This document shows, one piece after another, positions 1 to 6,569 of a stretch of 16,129 nucleotides of DNA; within the stretch, counting starts at the first letter, position 1, and every line of letters starts with the position of its first letter. The stretch lies in contig DASYKO010000014.1 of the NCBI GenBank assembly GCA_035995285.1, positions 1 through 16,129 on the forward strand, read 5' to 3'. The stretch is from UBA7672 sp035995285. GTDB taxonomy: Bacteria; Pseudomonadota; Alphaproteobacteria; Caulobacterales; Hyphomonadaceae. The position numbers and the translations under genes were made by a program. The notes below the pieces were generated by a model. That model worked only from the letters and a program-made list of their open reading frames with translations. It was not told the DNA's origin and made no database searches.

Positions 1-259
1 GTTCGGAACAACGACCGGCCGGCGCGCCCAAGCCAGGAAACGGATCGAACCAGGGTTCCGTCGGGCCGCGCCAGCCGCAAGGGTCAGAAACCCTCACACC
101 CAACATACAGGGTTCCGGGTCTCCGCTTCGCTACGCCCGGAATGACAGCGGTTGAGGTGTGATGGAGCGGGCCGACCTGCGGCCGGCGGCTGCCCCCACC
201 GTCTCACTCGCAAGCGAGCGATCCACCTTCACGCCTTCGGCGAGGGAGAAAAGAGCGCC
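1..259. other. non-coding region downstream of ecm
   Basis: No credible gene is visible here. The plus strand is open in frame 1 from the window edge to a TGA at 157-159, but the peptide is Arg/Pro-rich and its end translates a hairpin repeat, so I do not call it. A 10-nt sequence, CAGGGTTCCG, occurs twice (51-60 and 108-117). Small hairpins are seen at 80-94 (AGGGT/ACCCT), 209-220 (CTCGC/GCGAG) and 232-242 (CGCC/GGCG). The last two lie just after the ecm stop and could help end its minus-strand transcript, but none is followed by a clear T-run. Confidence 0.4.
113..142. repeat. REP-like palindromic hairpin
   Basis: TTCCGGG (113-119) pairs perfectly with CCCGGAA (136-142) around a 16-nt loop containing CTTCGCTACG. 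The loop and flanks (GCTTCGCTACGC...GGAATGAC) resemble a dispersed intergenic repeat that I recall from many bacterial genomes. Only one copy is in this window, so repeat status is an inference from the pattern. It lies about 120 nt past the ecm stop. Confidence 0.45.
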
Positions 260-2248
260 CTACTTCGCGATCGACTCTTCGACGACCTTGACCACGTCGC
301 CCATGATCTGGGTGATCTTGTAGTCCTTGGGAGTGTAGACGCGCTTGATGCCCATCTGTTTGAGGGCGAGCGCGTCTGCTTCCGGGATGATGCCGCCAAC
401 GACGACGGGGATGGTGAGGCCCTTGGCGCGGAGGATGCCGACGGTTTCTTTCACCAGGTCGAGGTGCGAGCCGGAGAGGATGGAGAGGCCGACGACGTGG
501 GCGTTTGAATCGATGGCCTGCTGGACGATCTCTTCGGGCGTGAAGCGGATGCCTTCGTAGATGACTTTCATCCCGGCCTGGCGTGCTCTCGCGGCGATCT
601 GTTCGGAGCCGTTGGAGTGGCCGTCGAGGCCGGGCTTGCCGACGACGTAGGTGAGCGTGCGGCCGAGGCGCTTCGAGACGCGCTCGACTTCGGATTTGAC
701 CTTTTCGAGGTCTTCCTCGCCGCCGGTTTCGATGACGAGGGCGACGCCGGTGGGGCCGCGGTATTCGCCGAAGACTTCGCGCAGGGCTGCGCCCCACTCT
801 CCTCCGGTGACGCCGGCTTTGGCGGCGGCGATGGAGACCGGCATGATGTTGGCGCCGCTGTTGGCGGCGGCGCGGAGATCGGCGAGCGCGCTGGCGACGG
901 CTGCGTCGTCGCGCTTGGCGCGCCATTGCTTGAGCTTGGCGATCTGGCGGCTTTCGGCGCCGTGGTCGGTCGCCATGATCGAGCCATCGCCGCCGGAGAG
1001 GGGGCTGGACTCAGTTGTTTGGTAGCGGTTGACGCCGACGACGACTTGCCGACCGGCTTCGATTTCCTTGAGGCGGGCGCGCTGGCTCTCAACGAGAGCC
1101 TTCTTCATGAACTCGACGTTTTCGATGGCGCCGCCGGACTTATCGAGCGTGGCGAGCATCTCGCGGGCCTGGTCCTTGAGCGCATCGGTCTTGGCGCCGA
1201 CGACGTGCGAACCGTCGAACAGGTCTTCGTATTCGAGCAGGTCGGTTTCGTAGGCGAGGATCTGCTGCAGGCGGAGGGACCATTGCTGGTCCCATGGGCG
1301 CGGCAGGCCGAGGGCTTCGTTCCAGGCGGGAAGCTGGAGGGCGCGGCAGCGGGCGCGTTTGGAGAGCGTGACGGCGAGGGCTTCGATGAGGATGCGGTAG
1401 ACGTTGTTCTCGGGCTGCGGCTCGGTGAGGCCCAGCGAGTTCACCTGCACGCCATAGCGGAACATCAGGGCGCGCGGATCGGTGACGCCATAGCGCTCGC
1501 GGCCGATCTCGTCCCAGAGATCGACGAATGCGCGCATCTTGCACATCTCAGTGACGAAGCGGACGCCGGCATTCACGAAGAAGGAGATGCGGGAGAAGAC
1601 GGTGGTGAAGTCTTTTTCCGGAACCTGTCCGCCCGCTTTCACCGTGTCGAGCACGGCGCAGGCGGTGGCGAGGGCGAAGGCGAGTTCCTGTTCGGGCGTC
1701 GCGCCGGCTTCCTGGAGGTGATACGAGCAGACGTTGAGCGGATTCCACTTCGGCGTTTCGGTGTAGCACCACGCCACCATGTCGCCGATCAGCCGCATCG
1801 AGGGTTTTGGCGGGAACACGTACGTCCCACGGGACAAATATTCCTTGATGATGTCGTTCTGGGTGGTGCCCTGCAGCTTGTTGCGGTCGGCCCCCTGCTC
1901 GTCCGCCAGCGCGACGTAGAGCGAGAGGAGCCACGCCGCGGGGGCGTTGATCGTCATCGAGGTGTTCATCTCCTCGACCTTGATCTGGTCGAAGAGGGCG
2001 CGCATGTCGCCCAGGTGCACGACGGGGACGCCGACCTTGCCGACTTCGCCTTTGGCGAGAACGTGGTCGCTGTCGTACGCCGTCTGGGTGGGCAGGTCGA
2101 AGGCGATCGAGAGGCCGGTTTGGCCCTTGGACAGGTTGTTGCGGTAGAGCTTGTTGGATTCCTCCGCCGTGGAATGGCCCGCATAGGTGCGGAAAATCCA
2201 GGGCTTGTCTGGATCGTGCTGAAACGGGGGAGAAGAAGAATCCGCCAT
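260..2248 (-). CDS. ecm: ethylmalonyl-CoA mutase (MeaA type), adenosylcobalamin-dependent
   Basis: This 662-aa cytoplasmic enzyme should isomerise (2R)-ethylmalonyl-CoA to (2S)-methylsuccinyl-CoA in the ethylmalonyl-CoA pathway. The N-terminal catalytic barrel starts with DKPWIFRTYAGHSTAEESN and continues through DLPTQTAYDSDH (about 51-62). The C-terminal B12 domain has the DxHxxG motif as DGHSNG at 542-547, with H544 the likely lower cobalt ligand, followed by LSILSGSH near 589-596 and VVVGG near 615-619. The length matches MeaA/Ecm (about 660-670 aa) and is shorter than typical methylmalonyl-CoA mutase large subunits (over 700). The reading frame stays open upstream to 3106, but that part is antisense to the next gene. 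The ATG at 2248, preceded by AAGG about 8 nt away, begins the conserved sequence. Ccr, an upstream enzyme of the same pathway, is encoded at 13403-14680. A related acyl-CoA mutase specificity cannot be excluded by eye. Confidence 0.93.
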   Translation of the reverse strand: MADSSSPPFQHDPDKPWIFRTYAGHSTAEESNKLYRNNLSKGQTGLSIAFDLPTQTAYDSDHVLAKGEVGKVGVPVVHLGDMRALFDQIKVEEMNTSMTINAPAAWLLSLYVALADEQGADRNKLQGTTQNDIIKEYLSRGTYVFPPKPSMRLIGDMVAWCYTETPKWNPLNVCSYHLQEAGATPEQELAFALATACAVLDTVKAGGQVPEKDFTTVFSRISFFVNAGVRFVTEMCKMRAFVDLWDEIGRERYGVTDPRALMFRYGVQVNSLGLTEPQPENNVYRILIEALAVTLSKRARCRALQLPAWNEALGLPRPWDQQWSLRLQQILAYETDLLEYEDLFDGSHVVGAKTDALKDQAREMLATLDKSGGAIENVEFMKKALVESQRARLKEIEAGRQVVVGVNRYQTTESSPLSGGDGSIMATDHGAESRQIAKLKQWRAKRDDAAVASALADLRAAANSGANIMPVSIAAAKAGVTGGEWGAALREVFGEYRGPTGVALVIETGGEEDLEKVKSEVERVSKRLGRTLTYVVGKPGLDGHSNGSEQIAARARQAGMKVIYEGIRFTPEEIVQQAIDSNAHVVGLSILSGSHLDLVKETVGILRAKGLTIPVVVGGIIPEADALALKQMGIKRVYTPKDYKITQIMGDVVKVVEESIAK

Positions 2249-2291
2249 CGTTAATGCCTTGCTGCGCGTGCGAAGAGGAATGACAGCAAGC

Positions 2292-2306
2292 CTTGCGCCG
2301 TGCAAG
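2292..2306. promoter_or_regulatory. palindrome in the ecm / ydcF-like divergent spacer
   Basis: CTTGC (2292-2296) and GCAAG (2302-2306) form a perfect inverted repeat with a 5-nt centre. It lies 44 nt upstream of the ecm start and 57 nt upstream of the divergent gene at 2363, a suitable place for an operator. Its TTGC/GCAA arms match those of the two palindromes upstream of ccr, although the centre length differs. The role is inferred. I could not assign -35/-10 boxes with confidence. Confidence 0.35.
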
Positions 2307-2362
2307 CGGGCAGCTTGGGACTTTGATCTATGTGTCCTGCGGGACGCTTGGTGGCAGGCTAG

Positions 2363-3229
2363 ATGGACTTCTTCTTTATCCTCTCGAAGGTCGGCTGGTT
2401 CTTCGTCACGCCGTCCAACCTGATCCTGCTGGCGCTGCTGGTGGGGATCGGCCTCTTGTACTGGAAGAAGACGCGGAAGTTCGGGACGCGGCTGGCGGCG
2501 GGTGGGGCGATTGCGGCGGTGCTGGTGGTGCTGCTGCCGCTGGGCGACTGGCTGGTGCTGAGTCTGGAGCGGCGGTTTCCGGCTTATGCGCCTTGCGCGG
2601 AAGGGACCGGCAAGCCGATTGCGGGGATCATCCTGCTGGGCGGGGCGATTTCCTCGCAGCAGATCGGGGGGACCATACGCGAGGATGTGGGCGGGTCGGT
2701 GGACCGCATCCGCACGGCGGCGCAGCTGGCGAGGGATTATCCGGATGCGCCGGTGCTGGTCTCGGGCGGGCAGGCATTTCCGCGCAAGGGGTCGCGCAGC
2801 GAGGCGGTGGCGACGGCCGACTTTCTGGTCGAGCTGGGCGTCGACCTGAAGCGGATGCGGCTGGAGACGGTGTCGCGGACGACGTCGGAGAATGCGAAGT
2901 TTGTGGCTGAACAGGATACCGGGGGCGTGGAGGGATCGTGGCTGCTGGTGACGTCCGCGTTTCACATGCCGCGGTCGGTGGGGTCGTTCCGCAAGGCGGG
3001 TGTGAGCGTGATCGCTGCGCCGGCGGACTGGCAGGTGGATGACAACCGGCCGATCCTCACGATGAACGCGCTCGACCGGCTGGGGAAGCTCGACCTTGGC
3101 GTGCACGAGTATCTGGGGCTGATCGCCTACTGGTTGACGGGTCGGACATCCGGGCCGCTGCCCGGGCCGCTGGAGAAAGACGCCTGCCCGCCTGCCCCGC
3201 CGGAGAAGCTGCCGTTTATGCCGGGGTGA
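2363..3229 (+). CDS. DUF218 / ElyC-SanA-YdcF family inner-membrane protein
   Basis: This 288-aa protein has two N-terminal membrane segments (about 15-35 and 45-64) and then a DUF218 domain from about residue 85 to 250. Family hallmarks are the first strand GIILLGGAI (88-96), APVLVSGGQ (129-137), the ETVSRTTSENA motif (169-179) and LLVTSAFHMPRS (194-205). Known relatives (ElyC, SanA, YdcF) are linked to envelope or peptidoglycan-precursor homeostasis, and the biochemical activity of most members is unknown. The C-terminus is Pro-rich (GPLPGPLEK...PPAPPEK). The ATG at 2363 directly starts the hydrophobic segment, and the ribosome site before it is weak. It diverges from ecm by a 114-nt gap. 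I see no functional link between the two beyond the shared promoter region. Confidence 0.88.
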   Translation: MDFFFILSKVGWFFVTPSNLILLALLVGIGLLYWKKTRKFGTRLAAGGAIAAVLVVLLPLGDWLVLSLERRFPAYAPCAEGTGKPIAGIILLGGAISSQQIGGTIREDVGGSVDRIRTAAQLARDYPDAPVLVSGGQAFPRKGSRSEAVATADFLVELGVDLKRMRLETVSRTTSENAKFVAEQDTGGVEGSWLLVTSAFHMPRSVGSFRKAGVSVIAAPADWQVDDNRPILTMNALDRLGKLDLGVHEYLGLIAYWLTGRTSGPLPGPLEKDACPPAPPEKLPFMPG

Positions 3230-3580
3230 GTTTCCTGCTGCTGCGCTTGCGAAGCGTCGAAAGTTTTGGTTGGAGCTTCAGGCCAGCTCAGAACCAAGAC
3301 GCAAGACTCGAACAAGGACCCACACACCCCACCTGTCCGCCCCCCTTCGGGCGGGCGGGACCGCGTGACGCGAATTGGACAAAGAATGATCGGGGTAAGC
3401 TGGAGCAACAGGGTCCCGCCCGCCCGAAGGGGGGCGGACAGGTGGGGGGTTGGTGTCCTTGTCCTGCTCTATCTGCAGATCTAACCCGGCTTTCGAAGCC
3501 TGGCCGCTGTCTGGCGTCGTTTAATTTGAGATTTCGCTCGGCCCGTGACAGCCTGCGCCAACTGCGCGCGGAGCTTTCCG
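3230..3580. other. 351-nt intergenic region carrying an inverted-repeat element
   Basis: No gene is supported here. The short open frames on both strands are Pro/Arg-rich translations of an inverted repeat. The central part (3312-3462) is the large palindromic element listed separately. The last part (3470-3580) contains the leader of the amidohydrolase gene, including a GGAG about 7 nt before its ATG at 3581. I see no rho-independent terminator for the gene ending at 3229 other than the repeat itself. Confidence 0.5.
3312..3462. repeat. REPIN/MITE-like inverted repeat element
   Basis: A perfect 32-bp inverted repeat pairs 3331-3362 with 3412-3443 around a 49-nt spacer. The outer flanks (3312-3330 and 3444-3462) continue the symmetry imperfectly, with ACAAGGAC/GTCCTTGT exact at the tips, so the element spans about 151 bp. 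Each arm is itself a hairpin (3335-3361 and 3413-3439). Outer GTCC/GGAC and inner CC/GG pairs flank a TTCG tetraloop in the left arm, with one bulge and one mismatch. Two REP-like hairpins in opposite orientation are the layout of a REP doublet (REPIN). No RAYT transposase is encoded in this window. On either strand the element could also act as a strong transcript-end structure. Confidence 0.65.
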
Positions 3581-5320
3581 ATGTTCTTCCCGTTCGACCT
3601 TGTGATCCGCAACGGCGTGGTGATCGACGGATCGGGCGATGAGCCCTTCGTGGGCGATGTGGCCGTGAACAACGGGAAGATCGCGGCGGTCGGAAAAGTG
3701 TCCGGACATGGCCGCGAGGAGATCGACGCCAAGGGGCAGATCGTGACGCCCGGCTTTGTCGATGTGCACACGCATTATGATGGACAGGCGACGTGGTCGA
3801 ACCGGCTGTCGCCCTCCTCTTTCCATGGCGTGACGACGGCGGTGATGGGCAATTGCGGCGTGGGCTTTGCGCCGTGCCGTCCCGATGACCATGCGATCAT
3901 GGTGCGGCTGATGGAGGGGGTGGAGGATATTCCGGGTGTCGTGCTGACCGAGGGGCTCAAGTGGAACTGGGAGACGTTCCCGCAATTCCTCGATGCCATC
4001 GATGAGACGCCGCATGACATGGATTTCGCCGTGCAGGCCCCGCACGGGCCGATCCGGGTCTATGTGATGGGCGAGCGTGGGGCGGACCGCGAGCCTGCCA
4101 CGGCTGCAGAGATCGCGCAGATGGCGCAGATCGCAAAGGAGGCTGTTGAGGCTGGGGCGATCGGGTTTTCAACCTCGCGCACGATGAACCATCGGACGAG
4201 CGACGGGAAACCTACGCCGACGCTGACGGCTGAGGCGGATGAACTGGTCGGGATCGCCAATGGCCTGGGTGAAGCTCGCAAGGGCGTGTTGCAGGTCGTC
4301 ACCGACTTCAAGGACAAGCGCGCGGAGATCGCCATGTTCCGGCGCATGATGTCGGAGAGCGGGAGGCCGCTGTCTGTATCGGTCGTGCAGTCGGACACGC
4401 ATCCGGATGCGTGGCGGTGGATTCTCGACCAGGTCGAGGGCGCGGCGAATGATGGGCTCGAGATGCGCGCACAGGTGTGCGGGCGGCCGGTGGGCCTGCT
4501 GTTCGGGCTGGAGCTGACGCACAATCCGTTTTCGGCGCACGAGATGTGGAAGGAGATCGCGCATCTGCCGGTGGCGGGGAAAGTGGCGCGGCTGCGCGAT
4601 CCGGAGTTTGCAGCGAAGCTTGTCGCCGGCAAGCCCGATCCGAGCGACCGGTTCGGGCGGCTCTATCTCTACAACTTCGACAAGATGTGGGCGCTGGGCG
4701 ATCCGCCGGACTATGAGCCGAAGCTGGAGAACGCCATTGGTCCGCGCGCCCGCGCCATGGGCAAGGAGCCGGCTGCGCTGGCGCTCGAGATCATGCTGGA
4801 GCGGGGCGGCAAGGGCATTCTCTACTATCCCAGCCTCAACTATGCGGGTTACTCGCTCGATCCGAGCTACGAGATGCTGCAGCGGCCGCGGTCGATCCTT
4901 GGGCTATCGGATGGCGGGGCGCATGTGGGGACGATCTGCGACGCGAGCTTTCCGACATCGATGCTGACCTTCTGGACGCGCGATCGGGTGCGCGGGCCGA
5001 AACTCTCCCTGCCCTTCGTGATCCGGGCGCATACGCGGGAGACGGCGCGCGCTGTTGGGCTCAATGACCGCGGGCTGCTGCGGCCCGGCTATCGCGCAGA
5101 CATCAATGTGATCGACTATGACAATCTCACGCTGCGCGCGCCGGAGGTGGCTTACGATCTGCCTGCGGGCGGGCGGCGGCTGATCCAGCGGGCCGAAGGG
5201 TACACGGCCACTATTGTTGCGGGCGAAGTCACGTACCGGAATGGGGAGGCGACGGGGAAACTGCCTGGGCGTCTTGTGCGTGGCGCGCAGTCCGCGCCTA
5301 TGTTGCAAGCTGCAGAATAG
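3581..5320 (+). CDS. amidohydrolase, N-acyl-D-amino-acid deacylase family (COG3653-like)
   Basis: This 579-aa predicted cytoplasmic metal-dependent hydrolase belongs to the amidohydrolase superfamily. The N-terminal strand region FDLVIRNGVVIDGSG leads to the barrel metal motif DVHTHYDGQ (H63, H65). C92 in GNCGVGFAP is the position of the bridging cysteine known from D-aminoacylases. LSDGGAHVG carries the late aspartate (D444), and RPGYRADINVID (501-512) is the usual return to the small beta domain. The two middle histidines of classical D-aminoacylase are not obvious: VVTDF (239-243) stands near where the first is expected. Substrate is therefore open, with N-acyl-D-amino acids or another amide or cyclic amide possible. 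The ATG at 3581 has GGAG about 7 nt upstream, and an in-frame GTG at 3545 is less likely. The next gene starts 8 nt after the stop, so the two form an operon. Confidence 0.85.
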   Translation: MFFPFDLVIRNGVVIDGSGDEPFVGDVAVNNGKIAAVGKVSGHGREEIDAKGQIVTPGFVDVHTHYDGQATWSNRLSPSSFHGVTTAVMGNCGVGFAPCRPDDHAIMVRLMEGVEDIPGVVLTEGLKWNWETFPQFLDAIDETPHDMDFAVQAPHGPIRVYVMGERGADREPATAAEIAQMAQIAKEAVEAGAIGFSTSRTMNHRTSDGKPTPTLTAEADELVGIANGLGEARKGVLQVVTDFKDKRAEIAMFRRMMSESGRPLSVSVVQSDTHPDAWRWILDQVEGAANDGLEMRAQVCGRPVGLLFGLELTHNPFSAHEMWKEIAHLPVAGKVARLRDPEFAAKLVAGKPDPSDRFGRLYLYNFDKMWALGDPPDYEPKLENAIGPRARAMGKEPAALALEIMLERGGKGILYYPSLNYAGYSLDPSYEMLQRPRSILGLSDGGAHVGTICDASFPTSMLTFWTRDRVRGPKLSLPFVIRAHTRETARAVGLNDRGLLRPGYRADINVIDYDNLTLRAPEVAYDLPAGGRRLIQRAEGYTATIVAGEVTYRNGEATGKLPGRLVRGAQSAPMLQAAE

Positions 5321-5328
5321 GAGCTCTC

Positions 5329-6348
5329 ATGACTCCGCAGATCATCGAACCGCACGCCGAGTGGACTCGCGATCAGGTCTCGGATGCTTCGCAATGGACG
5401 CTTGTGCTGACCGAGGCCGAGAAGCGCGAGATCGATGCGGCGCTGCGCCATGCGCAGGCGAAGTCGGGCGATCTGCTGCAGATCAGGAAGGAAGACTTCC
5501 CGCTGCCGACGCTCGGCAAGCGCCTGGAAGCCTACAATGACGAGCTGATCAATGGCCGCGGGTTCGGCATGATCACGGGCGTGGACCGGGCGCGCTACAG
5601 CAATGACGAGATGTGCGTGATCTACTGGGGCGTCGGCGCGCATCTGGGGCGGCCTTGGGCGCAGAACAAGTATGGGCACATGCTTGGCGACGTGACGGAT
5701 CAGGGCAAGCGCGGGGGCGATCTCAATGCGCGCGGCAACGAGATCGGCGAGGACGCCCTGCCTTTCCATTGCGACGGATCGGATCTTGTGGGGCTGCTGT
5801 GCCTGGCGCGGCCGGCTTCGGGCGGGCTGTCGCTGGTGGCGAACTCGGTGAAGATCCACAATGATCTGGTTCGGGCACGGCCGGATATCGCGGCGGAATT
5901 CTACAAGCCGCAGCCGCATGATTTTCGCGGCGAGGAAAAGCCGGGATCGAAGCCGTATTACATGATGCCGGTGTTCACCGCGCATGCCGGGCGGCTCTTT
6001 ATCCGGTTCATAGGACGGTACATCGCGGATTCGCAGCGGCATGCGGATGCGCCGCGGCTGACACCGCTGGCGCAGGAGGGGCTGGAGCTCGTCGCGGAGA
6101 TGGCGAACGACCCCGCCTACAATATCGACATGGATTTCCAGCCGGGGGACATGCAGTTCGTGAATAACTATCACGTCTTCCATTCGCGCACGGCGTACAA
6201 GGATGACCGGGCGAATGGCGTTGTGCGTCACCTGAAGCGGCTGTGGCTGGAAACGCCGCTGATCCCCGACAAGCCGAAATGGTTCCAGCAGCGCGTGCAC
6301 TGGAACGAGAAGCCGTCGGTCAGCCGGCTGGACGCGGCAGCGAGCTAG
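5329..6348 (+). CDS. TauD/TfdA-family Fe(II)/2-oxoglutarate-dependent oxygenase
   Basis: This 339-aa protein has the 2-His-1-carboxylate iron triad. H147 and D149 lie in FHCDGSD, and the distal H285 lies in NNYHVFHSRTAY. An arginine downstream (R300 or R304, in VVRHLKRLWLE) would bind the 2-oxoglutarate carboxylate. Family members hydroxylate or oxidatively cleave small molecules using O2 and 2-oxoglutarate, releasing succinate and CO2. The native substrate cannot be read from the sequence. The start is well supported: AGGAG lies a few bases before the ATG, in the 8-nt gap after the amidohydrolase stop. Co-transcription suggests the two enzymes act on the same compound, for example oxidation before or after amide hydrolysis. 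That pairing is an inference. Confidence 0.87.
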   Translation: MTPQIIEPHAEWTRDQVSDASQWTLVLTEAEKREIDAALRHAQAKSGDLLQIRKEDFPLPTLGKRLEAYNDELINGRGFGMITGVDRARYSNDEMCVIYWGVGAHLGRPWAQNKYGHMLGDVTDQGKRGGDLNARGNEIGEDALPFHCDGSDLVGLLCLARPASGGLSLVANSVKIHNDLVRARPDIAAEFYKPQPHDFRGEEKPGSKPYYMMPVFTAHAGRLFIRFIGRYIADSQRHADAPRLTPLAQEGLELVAEMANDPAYNIDMDFQPGDMQFVNNYHVFHSRTAYKDDRANGVVRHLKRLWLETPLIPDKPKWFQQRVHWNEKPSVSRLDAAAS

Positions 6349-6371
6349 GCCGGCGTTCGATCTGCCGGGCT

Positions 6372-6473
6372 CTTCGTGTCTTTGTGTCTCCTTCGTGCCT
6401 TTGTGTTTAGAGCTTTGGCGCGGCGAGAACAGATTTCAACACAAAGACACGAAGGTCGCACGAAGACACAAAG
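6372..6473. repeat. CTTCGTG/TTTGTG dispersed-type inverted repeat
   Basis: The left arm has two near-identical 16-nt units (6372-6387 and 6391-6406, 15 of 16 bases the same, period 19). The right arm (about 6438-6473) carries the reverse complements of such units. The clearest pairing is 6390-6407 with 6438-6455 (17 of 18). It is AT-richer than its surroundings. The CTTCGTGTCTTTGTG motif resembles an intergenic repeat I recall from many unrelated bacterial genomes. It lies between the oxygenase and the dehydrogenase and may separate their transcripts. Confidence 0.6.
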
Positions 6474-6485
6474 TTCTTCGCAAAA

Positions 6486-6500
6486 GCGCCGTTACGGCGC
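6486..6500 (-). terminator. GC hairpin with T-run on the minus strand
   Basis: GCGCCG (6486-6491) and CGGCGC (6495-6500) form a perfect 6-bp stem with a 3-nt loop. Reading the minus strand, the stem is followed by TTTTG, the layout of an intrinsic terminator. No minus-strand gene lies just upstream of it, so it would act on antisense transcripts. On the plus strand it is a hairpin 55 nt before the dehydrogenase ribosome site. Confidence 0.35.
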
Positions 6501-6569
6501 GCTGAATCACGCCCGCTCCGATTGCCTCTGTTGCATCCCGGCGATGCGCCCTAAATGGAGGCGTTGAGA

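Noticed and set aside
1..159. Possible 3' end of a plus-strand gene (52 codons then TGA)
   Set aside because: The peptide is Arg/Pro-rich and its end is a translation of the hairpin repeat at 113-142, a common false call.
617..2254. 545-codon open frame on the plus strand
   Set aside because: It is exactly antisense to ecm and is rich in Asp, Glu, Gly and Val, as expected for a shadow frame of a high-GC gene. No ribosome site or family motif was seen.
2249..3106. 286-residue N-terminal extension of ecm
   Set aside because: The upstream in-frame part is antisense to the DUF218 gene and is Arg/His/Pro/Gln-rich. The mutase family N-terminus begins at the ATG at 2248.
3312..3462. CRISPR array or tRNA-like structure
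   Set aside because: Only one inverted pair, with no series of direct repeats and spacers and no cloverleaf. A REP-doublet reading fits better.
3226..3642. Short open frames across the intergenic inverted repeat on both strands
   Set aside because: They translate the Pro/Gly/Arg-rich repeat arms and run into or against the real amidohydrolase start. No ribosome sites.
5152..6300. 382-codon minus-strand open frame
   Set aside because: Antisense to the oxygenase and the end of the amidohydrolase, with shadow-type composition (Arg/His/Ala) and no motif.
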